A stretch of DNA of 64,000 bases from Terriglobia bacterium (GTDB lineage: Bacteria; Acidobacteriota; Terriglobia; Terriglobales; Acidobacteriaceae), in contig JAJPHW010000062.1 of assembly GCA_021325035.1 (NCBI GenBank), positions 1-64,000 on the forward strand. Direction: 5' to 3'. Positions 38,348 to 49,931 of the stretch are shown piece after piece. A program made the translations under genes and the position numbers. The notes below the pieces were generated by a model. The model made no database searches, was not told the DNA's origin, and saw only the letters and a program-made list of their open reading frames with translations. Numbering within the stretch: the stretch's first letter is position 1; every line of letters begins with the position of its first letter.

Positions 38348-39572
38348 CCGGTAGGCGTGTGGCAAGCAGCCCAATCCCACCCTTTGCGAGTATCTGGACC
38401 GCGTAGACTCCCATGAGCACCATAATCGGCTCAATCGGATGGCGGTACGTGGGCCACGGGTGGGTAACATAATAAATAATTGGAAATATGACCAGGACAA
38501 TCGCGAACGGCACTCCGTCGATGGCCTTCTTGCGGAGTGCGAAGATCGCTCCCAAACCAGCTAAAGTGCTTATCGGAAACCACATTCTCCAATTCGGCGC
38601 GGTCCAGTAGGACACAAAACGCTGGGCAGAAAAATGAAGAAACGAGATGGGATGTTGCCAAATAAAACGAAGTGCGATTTCTCTCTTCACATCCATGAAC
38701 TGTATTTCGCCTAAGCGGTTGAATTCGGTTGGGTTAAGTAGCGGAAAGTCGGGGGCAAAATCGTATAGGTAAGTCACACCGTCGTGATTCCCAATCCATA
38801 ATTCCAAGCCCAGATTGTCTCGGATAGGGATGATCCGATGGAAAACTTCATAATTACGAATGGTCCACGGAAGCAATGCCAACAGAAAAACTCCGATGGA
38901 CACAAATAAGGGCTTTGCGCAAGGTTCTCCCTGACGACGGTGGCGAAGCCACAGCCACAACCAGAAGAATCCGAATAGCGGGAGAAGCGAAGTGTCGGTC
39001 ATGGCCGCGATTGCCGCTAATATCCCGAAGCCCGCCCCGTAGACACTTCGCAAGGTGTGAGCCAAACTGAACAAACATATTAAAGAACATGAAAGCAAAA
39101 ACGCTGAGACGCTGCTTGACCATAGGCGAATTGAAACGACAGCTGCGTAAAGCCAACACGCCCAGATCCAGGCGGCCACGACTCCTACGCCTTCCCCTAG
39201 AGTCCGCCTACCTAATTGAAGAATCAACACCCCGGTAAATGCCGAAAACACGACATTGATTCCCACAGCGATTAAAAGCGACGGGTAGCTATAACGGCCG
39301 GCGAATTTGAAAATGAGGGCTATGAGGTAGGGGTAAGCCGGAGGCTGCTGCGCAGTAGGCGCAAGAAGCGTATGAGGCCAGGGAGAACTATAGCCATAGC
39401 CTGAGGCAATCGCCCATCCAATTCGCGCTGGTTCATTCGCTTCATAAAACCCATTTTGCATGTGTCCCGGCACGAGTTGACCAGCCACGACCAGACGCAT
39501 TGCCAAACCGACAGTAAAAATCACCCAAGGCGAATTCAGAGCTGCACTGTATCTCGAGTGATCGTTGCGCAT
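38319..39572 (-). CDS. GT39/ArnT-like membrane glycosyltransferase
   Basis: Multi-TM; paralogous to 61183-62451 (PPAYPYLIALIFKFAG, P(I)RDNLGLELWIGNHDG, YRHPIEPIMVLMGVY). Confidence 0.75.
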   Translation of the reverse strand: MRNDHSRYSAALNSPWVIFTVGLAMRLVVAGQLVPGHMQNGFYEANEPARIGWAIASGYGYSSPWPHTLLAPTAQQPPAYPYLIALIFKFAGRYSYPSLLIAVGINVVFSAFTGVLILQLGRRTLGEGVGVVAAWIWACWLYAAVVSIRLWSSSVSAFLLSCSLICLFSLAHTLRSVYGAGFGILAAIAAMTDTSLLPLFGFFWLWLWLRHRRQGEPCAKPLFVSIGVFLLALLPWTIRNYEVFHRIIPIRDNLGLELWIGNHDGVTYLYDFAPDFPLLNPTEFNRLGEIQFMDVKREIALRFIWQHPISFLHFSAQRFVSYWTAPNWRMWFPISTLAGLGAIFALRKKAIDGVPFAIVLVIFPIIYYVTHPWPTYRHPIEPIMVLMGVYAVQILAKGGIGLLATRLPVIVRYRCPE

Positions 39573-39711
39573 AATTGTAGAAGTATAGCGTCCTACGAAT
39601 CGCGCTCTCAGAAACCTAGATTGTCGTGGTTGGAATATGGCTGCTCGATCCTGATCAATCTCCGGTCCAGTTAAAACCTTCCGGAACGAGCACCGAAATC
39701 ACTACTAAGAA

Positions 39712-40974
39712 CTAAATCGAACTATCCCGAACTGGCATTACCGATTGGTTCCTTAGGTTTGCTGCCAATACCACGGCGAAACAGAGAATCACTGGGAACA
39801 TCAAGTAAATCCGGCTGTTCCACCAATAGTGTCCGCCAAAGGCAAGCAGAATAAGAGGCCAGATAAATACAGCGGCGCAAGCCCCCAAAGTCACTCCCCT
39901 CATGACGCCAGCTACGCGGCCTGTAATGACCGTATCCATGGCCAAATACAACGGCAGCAACAACAAAGTCGCATCCTGAAAATATGCGTATGGAGAAATG
40001 ATGATTGCAATCACAACGCAGAACGAAACGAGGGTTCCAAGATTTTCTGTCGAAGTAGAGCGGCTCACGGTCGCAATCCCAAATGACAATGAAAACAGCG
40101 ATCCCAATGCCGCAAGCAAGTGAAGATGACTCATCCAACCCATGCCGGCAAAAAAACCGCGCCAATTGATCATTTGCGCGAGATGAATGGCCCCGTATCC
40201 GTCGTGCGCGTTATAGTCACGCACAAATCCGGCATATTGCATCAATCCATCCACCCCGATGGTGAAGATCGAAATACCTAGCAGCACAACACATCCAAGA
40301 ATGAACCCTGCGAATAAACGGTATTTACGTTTGAGCAATAGCAAGCCAACAATGACGAACACGTATTGAAATTTGATCGTTGCCAAGGATAAAACCAACC
40401 CGGCAAAAAGGTTCTTATCCCTACTTAGCAACAAATATCCCATCGTCAGGATAAACACCAATAAGATCGAATCTTGCCCCAAAGTAAGTGTGGTTAAAAC
40501 GGGAAAGAAAATAGCGCCCACCAGTCCGAAGTACGGCTTTCTGGCGACAAAAACCACGCACTTACTAAGCAAAAGAGGCATGGCTCCGACGAGGAGCATA
40601 TTCAATAAAGTCCATAGAATGAAAGCATGCTCAATACTCAGATAGGAAAATGGAACAATGGCTGCCGCAAAAAATGGCGGGTGTAAAAAATAATCATGCG
40701 TGTTGCGGCCGAGAATCGAAAATAATACCGGTGCTTGCGTCGCTGCACTATATAGAGTGGAGCCGTGCCCATCCCGCATAATCTGAGCCGCCGCGTAGAA
40801 GTTTATAAAATCGGTTGTGCGAATGTGGTCAAAGTTTCTCCACGGCAGCAGACCGACAAACATCGTAATTTCAATGACAACTATGCCTGCGAAAACAAGC
40901 CACTTCCTATTGAGCCCATCGCCTAAATGGTCTTTCGCGATAGCGTGGTTGGTAGGCATATTTCTATCGCCCAA
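39712..40974 (-). CDS. GT87 family (DUF2029-like) membrane glycosyltransferase
   Basis: Multi-TM; FINFYAAAQIMRDGHGSTLYSAATQ and FLHPPFFAAAIVPFSYLSIEHAFILWTLLN typical of DUF2029/GT87. Confidence 0.8.
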   Translation of the reverse strand: MGDRNMPTNHAIAKDHLGDGLNRKWLVFAGIVVIEITMFVGLLPWRNFDHIRTTDFINFYAAAQIMRDGHGSTLYSAATQAPVLFSILGRNTHDYFLHPPFFAAAIVPFSYLSIEHAFILWTLLNMLLVGAMPLLLSKCVVFVARKPYFGLVGAIFFPVLTTLTLGQDSILLVFILTMGYLLLSRDKNLFAGLVLSLATIKFQYVFVIVGLLLLKRKYRLFAGFILGCVVLLGISIFTIGVDGLMQYAGFVRDYNAHDGYGAIHLAQMINWRGFFAGMGWMSHLHLLAALGSLFSLSFGIATVSRSTSTENLGTLVSFCVVIAIIISPYAYFQDATLLLLPLYLAMDTVITGRVAGVMRGVTLGACAAVFIWPLILLAFGGHYWWNSRIYLMFPVILCFAVVLAANLRNQSVMPVRDSSI

Positions 40975-41809
40975 ATAGAAACTTCAGCGCTTCTGGAAAT
41001 CTCTTCGCCCACTCACCCTCATTGTGCCCGGCGCCATCGGCGATCTTCACACGCATACGTTCTTCGCCAAGCCCTGCCTTGCGCATCATAAACTCAAGCC
41101 GCAACACATCTTCCAGTACTTTCCGGTCCCTTTCGGGATTCCCCGCCTCCTGCGTTCCCATTCCTACAAAAATCTTTTCCGGCCACACATGCGCCGATCG
41201 CACATATTTGAAAATTCGCCGATTCGACACCCATAGGGACGGACTCTCCACCAATACCCGCCCGAACACTCCCGGCTGCACCATCGCTGTGTAAAGAGAA
41301 ATCAAGCCCCCGAGCGATGATCCTCCCAGCCCAGTGTTTTCCGGCCCTCGCGCTATGCGATACTTCGCTCCGACAAAAGGCATTACTTCGCGTAACAAGA
41401 AATCCGGATATTTCTTTCCCAACGGCCGCAACACGGGCGGACTATACGAGCGATACGGCAAAAATTCTCTGATGCGCTCTGCTTGCGCATTATCAATTCC
41501 CACAAAAATCATCGGGGGCACGATTTCCTGCCGGATCAACCGGTCTGCGGCCTCATCCACTGCCCATTTCACACCCGCAAATGAAGTCGCCGGATCAAAA
41601 AGATTCTGCCCGTCATTCAAATAAAAAACGGGATAATGACGCTCTGCATTCTCTGCCGCGTCGTATCGTGGCGGCAGCCACACCCGCAGAAAGCGCTGAT
41701 TGCGAAAGACTTCGCTTTTGAACTCATGCAGCCGCAAATCTCCCGTCACGCCCAGGTTGTGCGTATCAACATTTTCGACAACTGTCTGTATTGGGTTCTC
41801 TTTTTCCAT
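40964..41809 (-). CDS. Alpha/beta hydrolase, putative esterase (Fes/IroE-like)
   Basis: YPVFYLNDGQNLFDP; nucleophile elbow GLGGSSLGGLIS; GAGHNEGEWAKRFPEAL. Confidence 0.88.
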   Translation of the reverse strand: MEKENPIQTVVENVDTHNLGVTGDLRLHEFKSEVFRNQRFLRVWLPPRYDAAENAERHYPVFYLNDGQNLFDPATSFAGVKWAVDEAADRLIRQEIVPPMIFVGIDNAQAERIREFLPYRSYSPPVLRPLGKKYPDFLLREVMPFVGAKYRIARGPENTGLGGSSLGGLISLYTAMVQPGVFGRVLVESPSLWVSNRRIFKYVRSAHVWPEKIFVGMGTQEAGNPERDRKVLEDVLRLEFMMRKAGLGEERMRVKIADGAGHNEGEWAKRFPEALKFLFGR

Positions 41810-41842
41810 GAAAATTTCGCGTGTAACTAAGATTCTACTTCG

Positions 41843-42748
41843 TCACGCGACTACATTTAGCGCGGAGGACATCACGTCCAGAGTCTGGCAACGCAAAGTC
41901 AGAACTTCTCCATCCACCATTACATCCACCGGCCAATCCATTTCAAAATCAATTCGTTTCGCCGTACGCCGCTCCGCCAGTGGATGATTAATATGCGTGC
42001 CATCGTACAAGGTCGGCAAATTACGAATGAGGCCCACACGCCCAATCGGTCCCCAACGAACATACTCGATGAGCCCATCATTTACATCAGCTTTTGGAGC
42101 AATCATCATCGTCCCGCCGGTGAACTTGCTGTTGCTAAATGTCAGAAAAAGACACTGGCGCTCATCCGCTTTGGATTCCCCATCCACTCGCAGCGGGAAC
42201 GGGCGGCGGCGGAATCGCGCCAAAGTCAATAAAATCGCAGTCTGGTAACCAATTTCACCCCAAGCGCTAAAACGACGAGCCCGCAGGGTCGCAACATCCG
42301 CGCTAAATCCGACACTCAAAAGATTGATGTAATAAATGGTTCCGGAACTGTGTTTCAGCCGCAAGACATCACACGGACGAGATTTCCGAGTAAGCAGTGA
42401 TTCCATGGCGTACTCGATACCACGATCGCTGAAATCTCGCAAGAAAGAATTTCCCGTACCCAGCGGGAGAAATCCCAAAGTCGGTGTTTCCCCAGCCTGT
42501 GCTTCAGGGAACAATCCATTGATAATTTCGTAGGATGTACCGTCTCCACCGACGGCAATAAATTTTCTATGGCCTTGCTGATAGGTTTCGCGCGCAATTT
42601 CCGCCGCGCGTCCCGGACCATCAGTTTCGCGCACTTCAACCGCCAAACCACCGGCCCGTAACCTTTCCAACGCAGCGGGAAGAAGATTCCGGAACCTGCC
42701 TCCACCTGCCGCCGGATTCACAATCGCAAGAAAAACATCGCTGCTCAA
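41843..42748 (-). CDS. Diacylglycerol/lipid kinase family protein (LCB5/YegS-like)
   Basis: [48 protein letters not shown] overlap with the upstream gene. Confidence 0.93.
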   Translation of the reverse strand: MSSDVFLAIVNPAAGGGRFRNLLPAALERLRAGGLAVEVRETDGPGRAAEIARETYQQGHRKFIAVGGDGTSYEIINGLFPEAQAGETPTLGFLPLGTGNSFLRDFSDRGIEYAMESLLTRKSRPCDVLRLKHSSGTIYYINLLSVGFSADVATLRARRFSAWGEIGYQTAILLTLARFRRRPFPLRVDGESKADERQCLFLTFSNSKFTGGTMMIAPKADVNDGLIEYVRWGPIGRVGLIRNLPTLYDGTHINHPLAERRTAKRIDFEMDWPVDVMVDGEVLTLRCQTLDVMSSALNVVA

Positions 42749-44454
42749 AGCGTTGTGACCGCCGTTCGATCGATTGCCTTTCCCATGTCACGCGCCAGAT
42801 CATCGCGCTTGATTTTCATGGAAGCGGTGCGTGGAAAATCCTTTTCCCATACGATGTATCCGCCGACACGCTTAAAGTCCGGCCACTTCCGGTTTCGTCC
42901 GATAATTTCTTCTTTGAGCGCATCCGTAAATTCCTGCTTCTCCTCAAGCCGTAGTACCAGTATCAACATCTCCTTGCCCAAGCTCTTGGATGGCCACACG
43001 TAGTTCGCGGCAAAAATGCAGTACTCCTTGACCGGCAAGCCATCGAACGCATTCTCAACATCTTCTGGATATATATTCTTCCCACCCTCGGTCACAATCA
43101 TGTTTTTCTTGCGCCCGAAGAGTTGCAAATGCCCGTCAACGTCAAACTTTCCCAAGTCTCCTGTCAATAACCATCCATCCACAATCGTTGCTGCCGTCAA
43201 TTCCGGATCATCCAGGTAATGCGACATTACCGTTTTGCTGTGTGCCGCGACTTCACCGATTCCCTCCGCATCCGGATTCAAAATCCTCAACTCCACTCCC
43301 GGCAGGGGCTTGCCCACGGTATCCGCGCGAAATGGCTTGAGATCGTTGAGCGTGAGCGCTGTCCCAGCTTCGGTAAGCCCATATCCATTGATAACCGGGA
43401 CGCCGAGATCATAGAAAAACTGCATCGTGGAAGGCTCCATAAATGCCCCGCCTGTAATCAGCGCCTGCAACTCTCCACCAAATCCCGCATGAACCTGCGA
43501 TAACAATTTCCTGCTGCGTTCCACTTTCGCGTTTTTCTTTGTCAGCATCTTGTTGAGTCCGATGAACCTATCCAGAACAAACCTCTTCACCGGAGAAAGC
43601 TCAGCAAATTTTGCCCGCAGCCCGCGCTCCAAATTCTTGACAATCAGTGGAACTAAAGCGGCGTATGTGATCTTGTATTTCACAAACGCATCCCGCACAA
43701 ACTCCGGGCGCAGCGTGCGTAAATGCACTACACAAGCTCCACACACAAACGGCCCAATAAATCCAACCATGAAATCAATTGCATGGTTTGTCGGCAGGAT
43801 ACTCAAATAGCGCACACCCGGCCAAAACGGATACCATGCAGTCAGCGCCTTGCATTGCTCCAGATAATTCTCATGCGTCAACACGCATCCCTTTGGACGA
43901 CCGCCGGTTCCTGACGAATACACGATGCACGCCGCATCATCCCGGCGCCGGGAATGAAACTGTGGCTCACCCCGCCGACGAAAATCCTCCCAGCGATGCG
44001 CTCCCGCCAAATCTGCTTTCAGCGGAGCTTCCGTTACCAACACTCTGGATGTCAGCTCTTTGCACTCTGGCAACTGTGACATCGCCCGCCACAGGTAATA
44101 CTCAATAATTAAAACTTGCGGCTTCGAGTGCTTAAGCAGTTGCAACTGTTCGCTCGCCGTCAGTTTGTAATCCAGCGGAACCAGCACGCCGCCGCAATAA
44201 AAAACCGCATACGCCGAGATCAGCCACTTCGACTGATTCGTCATCAAAATTGCCGCCCGCTGGCCCGGATCAAACTCTGCATCCTGCAATGCCCGCGCCA
44301 GCGGCAGCGCCATCTCTTTAAAGTCAGAATAAGTAAGCCGGGTCTTCTCGCGATCGCGATCGGCTTCAATCAGGCAGGTTTCATTGGGCCAGCGGTCAAG
44401 CGCAGCCTTCAGCGCTTCGCCCAGACAGCTATATTTATCGAGGTCTAGCATCAA
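42745..44454 (-). CDS. AMP-dependent synthetase/ligase (fatty acyl-AMP/CoA ligase-like)
   Basis: [65 protein letters not shown]. Confidence 0.93.
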   Translation of the reverse strand: MMLDLDKYSCLGEALKAALDRWPNETCLIEADRDREKTRLTYSDFKEMALPLARALQDAEFDPGQRAAILMTNQSKWLISAYAVFYCGGVLVPLDYKLTASEQLQLLKHSKPQVLIIEYYLWRAMSQLPECKELTSRVLVTEAPLKADLAGAHRWEDFRRRGEPQFHSRRRDDAACIVYSSGTGGRPKGCVLTHENYLEQCKALTAWYPFWPGVRYLSILPTNHAIDFMVGFIGPFVCGACVVHLRTLRPEFVRDAFVKYKITYAALVPLIVKNLERGLRAKFAELSPVKRFVLDRFIGLNKMLTKKNAKVERSRKLLSQVHAGFGGELQALITGGAFMEPSTMQFFYDLGVPVINGYGLTEAGTALTLNDLKPFRADTVGKPLPGVELRILNPDAEGIGEVAAHSKTVMSHYLDDPELTAATIVDGWLLTGDLGKFDVDGHLQLFGRKKNMIVTEGGKNIYPEDVENAFDGLPVKEYCIFAANYVWPSKSLGKEMLILVLRLEEKQEFTDALKEEIIGRNRKWPDFKRVGGYIVWEKDFPRTASMKIKRDDLARDMGKAIDRTAVTTL

Positions 44455-44557
44455 AGAACTATTTCACCACAGTGCGGGAGGACGACGGCGAAGCGATTGT
44501 TGATCATTTTGATTTCTTCACTGCAATATTGAACACTCTCTGTGATTCTGTGGCTAG

Positions 44558-44812
44558 TCACAATCTCGCCTGAATTCGCTCCGCCAGTGTTCGAAAATCC
44601 GTCACGCCCTGCAATTCATAATCCGGCAATTCGACCCGAAAGTGGTTCTCCAGCTTCGTCAGCAAATCCAGCGCTTGCAGGCTGTCAATTCCCAGTGTTT
44701 TGAAAAAATCATCATCCGGAGTAAGTCTCTCGCGTGGCACCTTAAAATGCGTTGAAGCCAGTCCGAGAATGTCGTCCAAAGTCTTGTTCGAATCCATTTT
44801 CATCCCCACCAT
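44558..44812 (-). CDS. Acyl carrier protein
   Basis: Phosphopantetheine site TLGIDSLQALDLLTKLE in an ~80-aa protein. Confidence 0.93.
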   Translation of the reverse strand: MVGMKMDSNKTLDDILGLASTHFKVPRERLTPDDDFFKTLGIDSLQALDLLTKLENHFRVELPDYELQGVTDFRTLAERIQARL

Positions 44813-44833
44813 TCCTAAACAAGTCGAGAATCC

Positions 44834-45640
44834 TTACGGCAAATAGGGCTGCGCGTCGGTACTCTCGACAAATTTTCTCAGTCCCGCCTGCACCGCGGGC
44901 CGTTCAAACAGGTCACAAAAAATCTCGATCTCCTGTTTTAATTCTTCTCTCGGAATCGGTTTAATAAACCGCTTTGCCGCCAACGCTGTTGCTTTATCAA
45001 ATTTCCGCAACTGCGCGGCCGTTCCGCGCGCAGCGCGCAGTGCCTCGCCTTCCCCCACAACCTGGCTGACCAATCCCGCAGTCTGGGCTTTGATTGCGTT
45101 AAAACTCCGCCCCGTCAGCAGAAGATCGCGCACCACTCCGTTTCCCATATCGCGCTTCAAACGCGGAATTCCGCCAAATCCCGGAATCAATCCCAATCTC
45201 AATTCTGGAAAGCAAAATCGCGCCATCTTGTCCGCAATGATTAAGTCACACACCAGAGCAAGTTCTAAGCCGCCACCGAACGTCACGCCGTGCACCGCCG
45301 CTATCGTCGTTAAAGGCGCATCATCAAGAGCATTCATTACGGCATGGATACGCTCTAAATAATCCCTCACACCTCGCACCGCATCTACTCTGTTCATCTC
45401 TTCTGACCGCCGATACAATTCCCGGAGATCAGCGCCAGCACAGAACCCAGACTTCATTGCGCTGTAGATGATGAGCGCATGGGTATCCTCGCTCATCTTA
45501 GGAAGCGCTGCCACAAATTCCTCGAGCTCCGCAAGCGTCAGAGAGCCAATTTCATTGCATGGATCTCGATGCAGCGCCAGTTCAATGACGCCGTCTCTCA
45601 ACTCCCAGGAAACCGCCTGCCCTTCGTGCTTGTTAGCCAA
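44834..45640 (-). CDS. Enoyl-CoA hydratase/isomerase family protein
   Basis: HALIIYSAMKSGFCAGADLREL; AAVHGVTFGGGLELALVCDLIIAD crotonase motifs. Confidence 0.95.
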   Translation of the reverse strand: MANKHEGQAVSWELRDGVIELALHRDPCNEIGSLTLAELEEFVAALPKMSEDTHALIIYSAMKSGFCAGADLRELYRRSEEMNRVDAVRGVRDYLERIHAVMNALDDAPLTTIAAVHGVTFGGGLELALVCDLIIADKMARFCFPELRLGLIPGFGGIPRLKRDMGNGVVRDLLLTGRSFNAIKAQTAGLVSQVVGEGEALRAARGTAAQLRKFDKATALAAKRFIKPIPREELKQEIEIFCDLFERPAVQAGLRKFVESTDAQPYLP

Positions 45641-45648
45641 GTGACAAC

Positions 45649-47304
45649 CTATCCTGCCCTTCTCACGGCATACATCTCTTCGATTTCCTTCTTATATCGC
45701 GCAGCAATCAAATCCCGTTTCAGCTTTCCATTCGCGGTCAGTAACCCGTTTTCAATGGAAAATGGTTCTACGCCAACCACAAAGGCGCGTACTTGCTTGT
45801 AATGCGGCTTGCCGGCATTCAAGCCATCCAATACCGTTTGAACTTGTTCCTGCGTTACCTTTCCCGTCACGATCGCAGAAAGATATCCGCGACCGTTCCC
45901 CATCAATACCACCTGCTGCGCTCCCGCGATTCCCTGCAAAATTTCGTCTTCTATCGGTTCTGGCGCAATATTATGCCCGGAGCCAAGAATGAGCAGATTC
46001 TTGATCCGCCCAATGATCCGCCAATTCCCCGCAGAATCGATTTCGCCCTGATCGCCGGTGTGAAACCATCCTTCGCGCAGGGCCTTCGCCGTCTCTTGTG
46101 GGCGGTTCCAATATCCCGAAAAAATATTCGGGCCGCGCACGATGATTTCATCGCCATCGCTCAGCTTCATTTCAATCCCGTCAATTGCCGGCCCCACATG
46201 TCCGGGCACCGACTTTCCCGGCACATCCATCGTGCATATTGCCGTCGTCTCTGTCAGCCCGTACACCTGCAAGACTTGAATACCCAGGCTCATGAAATAA
46301 AGCTGTGTATCTAAAATCAGCGGGGCTGAGCCGCAGATCATCGCGCGTAAACTCCCACCCACCATCTTCTTGCGGATAGCCGGAAACACCAGCGCATTCC
46401 CGATTGCAAGCCACATTCGATCGCCCAAGCTCGCGTTTCGCTCGCGCTTCTTTATCCACGCGGCTCGCGCGTTCGTATAAACCTTCAGGACAAGTCCACC
46501 TTTAGCCGTAATCTGCTCATCCACGGCCTTCCGTGTGCGTTCGAGCAACTGCGGCACATTCAGAAAATAATCAGGGGCTACTTGCGCCATTTCTACGGCA
46601 ATCCGGTTCAAGTCGGTATTCAATGAAAGCAAACTTCCGCGCTGCAAACATGTCAATAGCAGAATCCACGAACCAGCAAAGCAAAAGGGCAGATAATGAT
46701 ATACACGATCCTGTCCCGTATGATCCTCCATCAGCAAATCAAGCCTTCCCGACGTGCATCTCAACATGTGTGTCAGATTGTTCGCATCCAACACCACGCC
46801 CTTTGCTTCGCCCGACGTGCCCGACGTGTAAATAATCGCCACTGGATCGGTATCATCCAATCTCAGTTCGCCAGCCCTGCTCGCGCTGGCAATGCGGGAT
46901 TCGAAGACATCCGCCAACTGCACTCGCTCCGGCGCATCGGGCCATTCCCGCTCAACTGCATTCCGAAGCGCCTCGTCACCGCAAACAATGAGCGATGGAG
47001 TACAGTCTTTCATCATGGCCACTAATTCGGCGGGAGCTTGCCTTGAGTACAGAGGAACGACAATGAACCCCTCCGCCATAATCGCCAAATCGATTGCAAC
47101 CCAGCGAATACTGTTCGCTGCCAGCAGCGCGACACGATCGCCACGCCGTATTCCGCGGGCAGCCAGGAATGTCCTCGCTTGCTCGACCATTTGCAGCAAG
47201 TTCACGCCGGTCGCATCAACGTGCCCGTTCTCCCGAAGCTCTCGCAAGAACACTGCATCGCTCGATCGCTCCAGCTGCGCGAAAATGTCGCTTAAAAAAC
47301 TCAT
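45649..47304 (-). CDS. AMP-binding long-chain fatty acid ligase
   Basis: IIYTSGTSGEAKGVVLD, VYGLTETTAICTM, GWFHTGDQGEID, GRIKNLLILGSGHNIAPEPIE. Confidence 0.94.
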   Translation of the reverse strand: MSFLSDIFAQLERSSDAVFLRELRENGHVDATGVNLLQMVEQARTFLAARGIRRGDRVALLAANSIRWVAIDLAIMAEGFIVVPLYSRQAPAELVAMMKDCTPSLIVCGDEALRNAVEREWPDAPERVQLADVFESRIASASRAGELRLDDTDPVAIIYTSGTSGEAKGVVLDANNLTHMLRCTSGRLDLLMEDHTGQDRVYHYLPFCFAGSWILLLTCLQRGSLLSLNTDLNRIAVEMAQVAPDYFLNVPQLLERTRKAVDEQITAKGGLVLKVYTNARAAWIKKRERNASLGDRMWLAIGNALVFPAIRKKMVGGSLRAMICGSAPLILDTQLYFMSLGIQVLQVYGLTETTAICTMDVPGKSVPGHVGPAIDGIEMKLSDGDEIIVRGPNIFSGYWNRPQETAKALREGWFHTGDQGEIDSAGNWRIIGRIKNLLILGSGHNIAPEPIEDEILQGIAGAQQVVLMGNGRGYLSAIVTGKVTQEQVQTVLDGLNAGKPHYKQVRAFVVGVEPFSIENGLLTANGKLKRDLIAARYKKEIEEMYAVRRAG

Positions 47305-47346
47305 CTACTTTTACAGGTCCCGGCGAATACGGTTGATCTTTAATTG

Positions 47347-48756
47347 TTAGTTGTACTGTGCAATCAGTTGATGCAGGCCCGAACTCATTGGCGGCAAATA
47401 GTCTTCCCAACTCCACTCGCCTTTGCGCGTCTCAAACTCTGGGTATCTTCTCTGAACCTCTTCTTCGAAATGCACCCCCATACGCGCCATCACCTTCAAA
47501 TTCTTGACGACGGTACGCCCAATCCCATCCGCAATGCGCTCACCATCGCGTTGCAGGGTCTCCAGTGACTTGAACAATTTGGCCTCGAGATCTGGATCGT
47601 CCACATTCATCAGCAACTCTTCATGCCCGCGCTCTTTCATCAAATTGCGGATGCGCTCATCCATCGTGATCCCGGCCGATGGCACCAACGCAGGCATGGA
47701 AGTCACAATTCCGTGGTAGCGCGACGAAACCATCATGTGGCAGGCTCGCAAAATGCTTACCAGTTCGTACATGTTGTAATCATCGGAACTTAATACCGGC
47801 ACTCCACCCAGGCGCTCGGCGATCTTGCGCGCCGGACGCGCATCCAATCGCTCCGTGGCCACCATGATTACAAATACATTGTGTTGCTTGCGGAACGCGG
47901 CCACCGCATTCGCAATCGAGGATAAATAGTGTTCGTAAGCCCGGTCGGCCGCTGGGCCCGAGTTGTGAAAATATACAGAACGGTAATGGCTTTTTTTGTA
48001 TGCGCCGGTTAACCCGTGGAGCGCAAACTTCCCTATGGAAGCCTTCACAGGCCACTCAAACGGATTAATCGGGCAAACTACCAATACGGGAGTTTCACCA
48101 TCCCAACCCACGTCACGCAAGGCTTTTCGTCCATATTCGGCAGGAGCCGGTTCAAATGTCCACGCGGTATCCGTCCCCAATTCTGTGGGCACACCCAATT
48201 CCCGCAAAACAGTTCGCGATTCTTCGTTTCTCGTAATCACAAAAGAATCTCTGCAATATCGTCCGCACATTTTCCTTACGAGCGGATCCATATGCCCGGC
48301 CTCCGCTCCATATCCAACCGACAATTTATTTTGCGCCGCGGCAATGCCAAGCGAGCCAATCATCATCGTTGTCAAGGCATTGGCGAATTTACTCTTGAAC
48401 ATGGAGCCTTCACACGCGACCACGCCGTGGTGCTGTGGCACTTCATGCGACAAAAAAGGCGGGAAAATATCAGGGAGAAATACCTGCTTTGTGTCGTCGA
48501 AATATCCCTGAGAACGTTTAAAACTCTGCGACATCACGCTGAATTCGACCCGACCAGCGCCCAGTACATGCCGAAGTTGCCGCAGCATCTCCTCAACGCG
48601 CACATCGGAGCCGGTATTGCGCGTACCGTTATACCCCGCAAACAGCAGCTTTAACTTCTCGCCGGGGCGCCACGCCTTGCCGCTGCCCAGCATCCATCCC
48701 AACTTTGTTTTCTCAATGATGGCGCTGACCCAAGCCTCTAACATTAAATCCATCAT
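47347..48756 (-). CDS. Polysaccharide pyruvyl transferase family protein
   Basis: [23 protein letters not shown]-terminus; [26 protein letters not shown]. Start set to 48756 (ATGA overlap with upstream gene). Confidence 0.88.
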   Translation of the reverse strand: MMDLMLEAWVSAIIEKTKLGWMLGSGKAWRPGEKLKLLFAGYNGTRNTGSDVRVEEMLRQLRHVLGAGRVEFSVMSQSFKRSQGYFDDTKQVFLPDIFPPFLSHEVPQHHGVVACEGSMFKSKFANALTTMMIGSLGIAAAQNKLSVGYGAEAGHMDPLVRKMCGRYCRDSFVITRNEESRTVLRELGVPTELGTDTAWTFEPAPAEYGRKALRDVGWDGETPVLVVCPINPFEWPVKASIGKFALHGLTGAYKKSHYRSVYFHNSGPAADRAYEHYLSSIANAVAAFRKQHNVFVIMVATERLDARPARKIAERLGGVPVLSSDDYNMYELVSILRACHMMVSSRYHGIVTSMPALVPSAGITMDERIRNLMKERGHEELLMNVDDPDLEAKLFKSLETLQRDGERIADGIGRTVVKNLKVMARMGVHFEEEVQRRYPEFETRKGEWSWEDYLPPMSSGLHQLIAQYN

Positions 48757-49883
48757 GCGGCTGTTCCTCGCTGCACGGGCCACTCCTGATAGGGATAGCG
48801 GAATTTCGTATCACGGCTGAACTTCAGCAACGGGAAGCTGTACTGCGAAAACATTGCCGGCTTGCGTCCCAATTCACTGGTCACTCGCGTGTTGTCGAAG
48901 ACAGTGTTCCATGTGAGATAGGGCATAAACACTTTCAACAATGCCGCCCCATGTCCCACGCCGCCTCGCTGGTTGGCGAGCATATTCACCGTGGAAGAGA
49001 ATGGTTTTTCGAGAGCGGGTAAAAATACGGGTGCACGTTTGTTTTGCGCTGCTGCCAATGCAGAAGTCAATTCTTTAAACGTCTGCGAGCTGCGACCCGA
49101 TGAAAGATGATAGGTGTCGTACTGTGGCTGCGCTTTTTGATGCAGGGTTGCAATCGCATCCGCCACGAAGTCCACGTTCACGATGTCAATCTTGTCGGTC
49201 GAGCGAAATGGCAATACAGGCAGCCCCGCAAGAAACACAAATGAGCGCACCATGTCGAACTGTGTCGTCTCCGCTTTGCGGCTGTCACCCAGCACAATAC
49301 TGGGACGGAAAAACGTCAGCGGGACTTCCGGCAGCAATTGCCGAATCATGTGCTCGTTAAATTTTTTCGTTCGCGCATACGGATCATAATCCGAGCGTTC
49401 CCAATCAATGGAAGCATCTTCCGTGACGACTTCATTCGACCGCTTCCCGCACACTGCCACCGTACTCACCTGGCTGAAACGCCGCAGCCCGTGATAATAG
49501 TGCGCGCGCATCCCCAGTTGCACCACTTCCAGCGCCCCGCGCAAGTTCACATTCAGGCAGCTTTTTTCTGATTTCCGGTTCAACGACGCCGCGCAATGAA
49601 TCACGGAATCCGTGGTATGAATCAAGCGGTCGTACGCATCTTTGTCCAGTCCAAAAAATTGCGTCGTGATGTCGCCGCGAAATACCCGGATGCGCGTTTG
49701 CAAATGTTCATAGAAGGTCGGGAAATCCATGTGCAATTGCAAACCCTGCCACAAACGCACTTCCGCTTCATGCGGATCCTTCGCACGCACCAGCAGATTC
49801 AACGCAGCGCCGTGCTGGCTGAGAAGGTTTGCCGCCACATGCGCGCCGATGTACCCCGTCGATCCTGTTAAGAAAATCGCCAT
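48753..49883 (-). CDS. SDR / thioester-reductase-like (NAD-binding domain 4) protein
   Basis: [39 protein letters not shown] (YxxxK); start at 49883. Confidence 0.9.
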   Translation of the reverse strand: MAIFLTGSTGYIGAHVAANLLSQHGAALNLLVRAKDPHEAEVRLWQGLQLHMDFPTFYEHLQTRIRVFRGDITTQFFGLDKDAYDRLIHTTDSVIHCAASLNRKSEKSCLNVNLRGALEVVQLGMRAHYYHGLRRFSQVSTVAVCGKRSNEVVTEDASIDWERSDYDPYARTKKFNEHMIRQLLPEVPLTFFRPSIVLGDSRKAETTQFDMVRSFVFLAGLPVLPFRSTDKIDIVNVDFVADAIATLHQKAQPQYDTYHLSSGRSSQTFKELTSALAAAQNKRAPVFLPALEKPFSSTVNMLANQRGGVGHGAALLKVFMPYLTWNTVFDNTRVTSELGRKPAMFSQYSFPLLKFSRDTKFRYPYQEWPVQRGTAA

Positions 49884-49931
49884 GAATTTATTCGGGAAGC
49901 CTCTTCGCATTGCAAAGGCCGGGACACAAAT

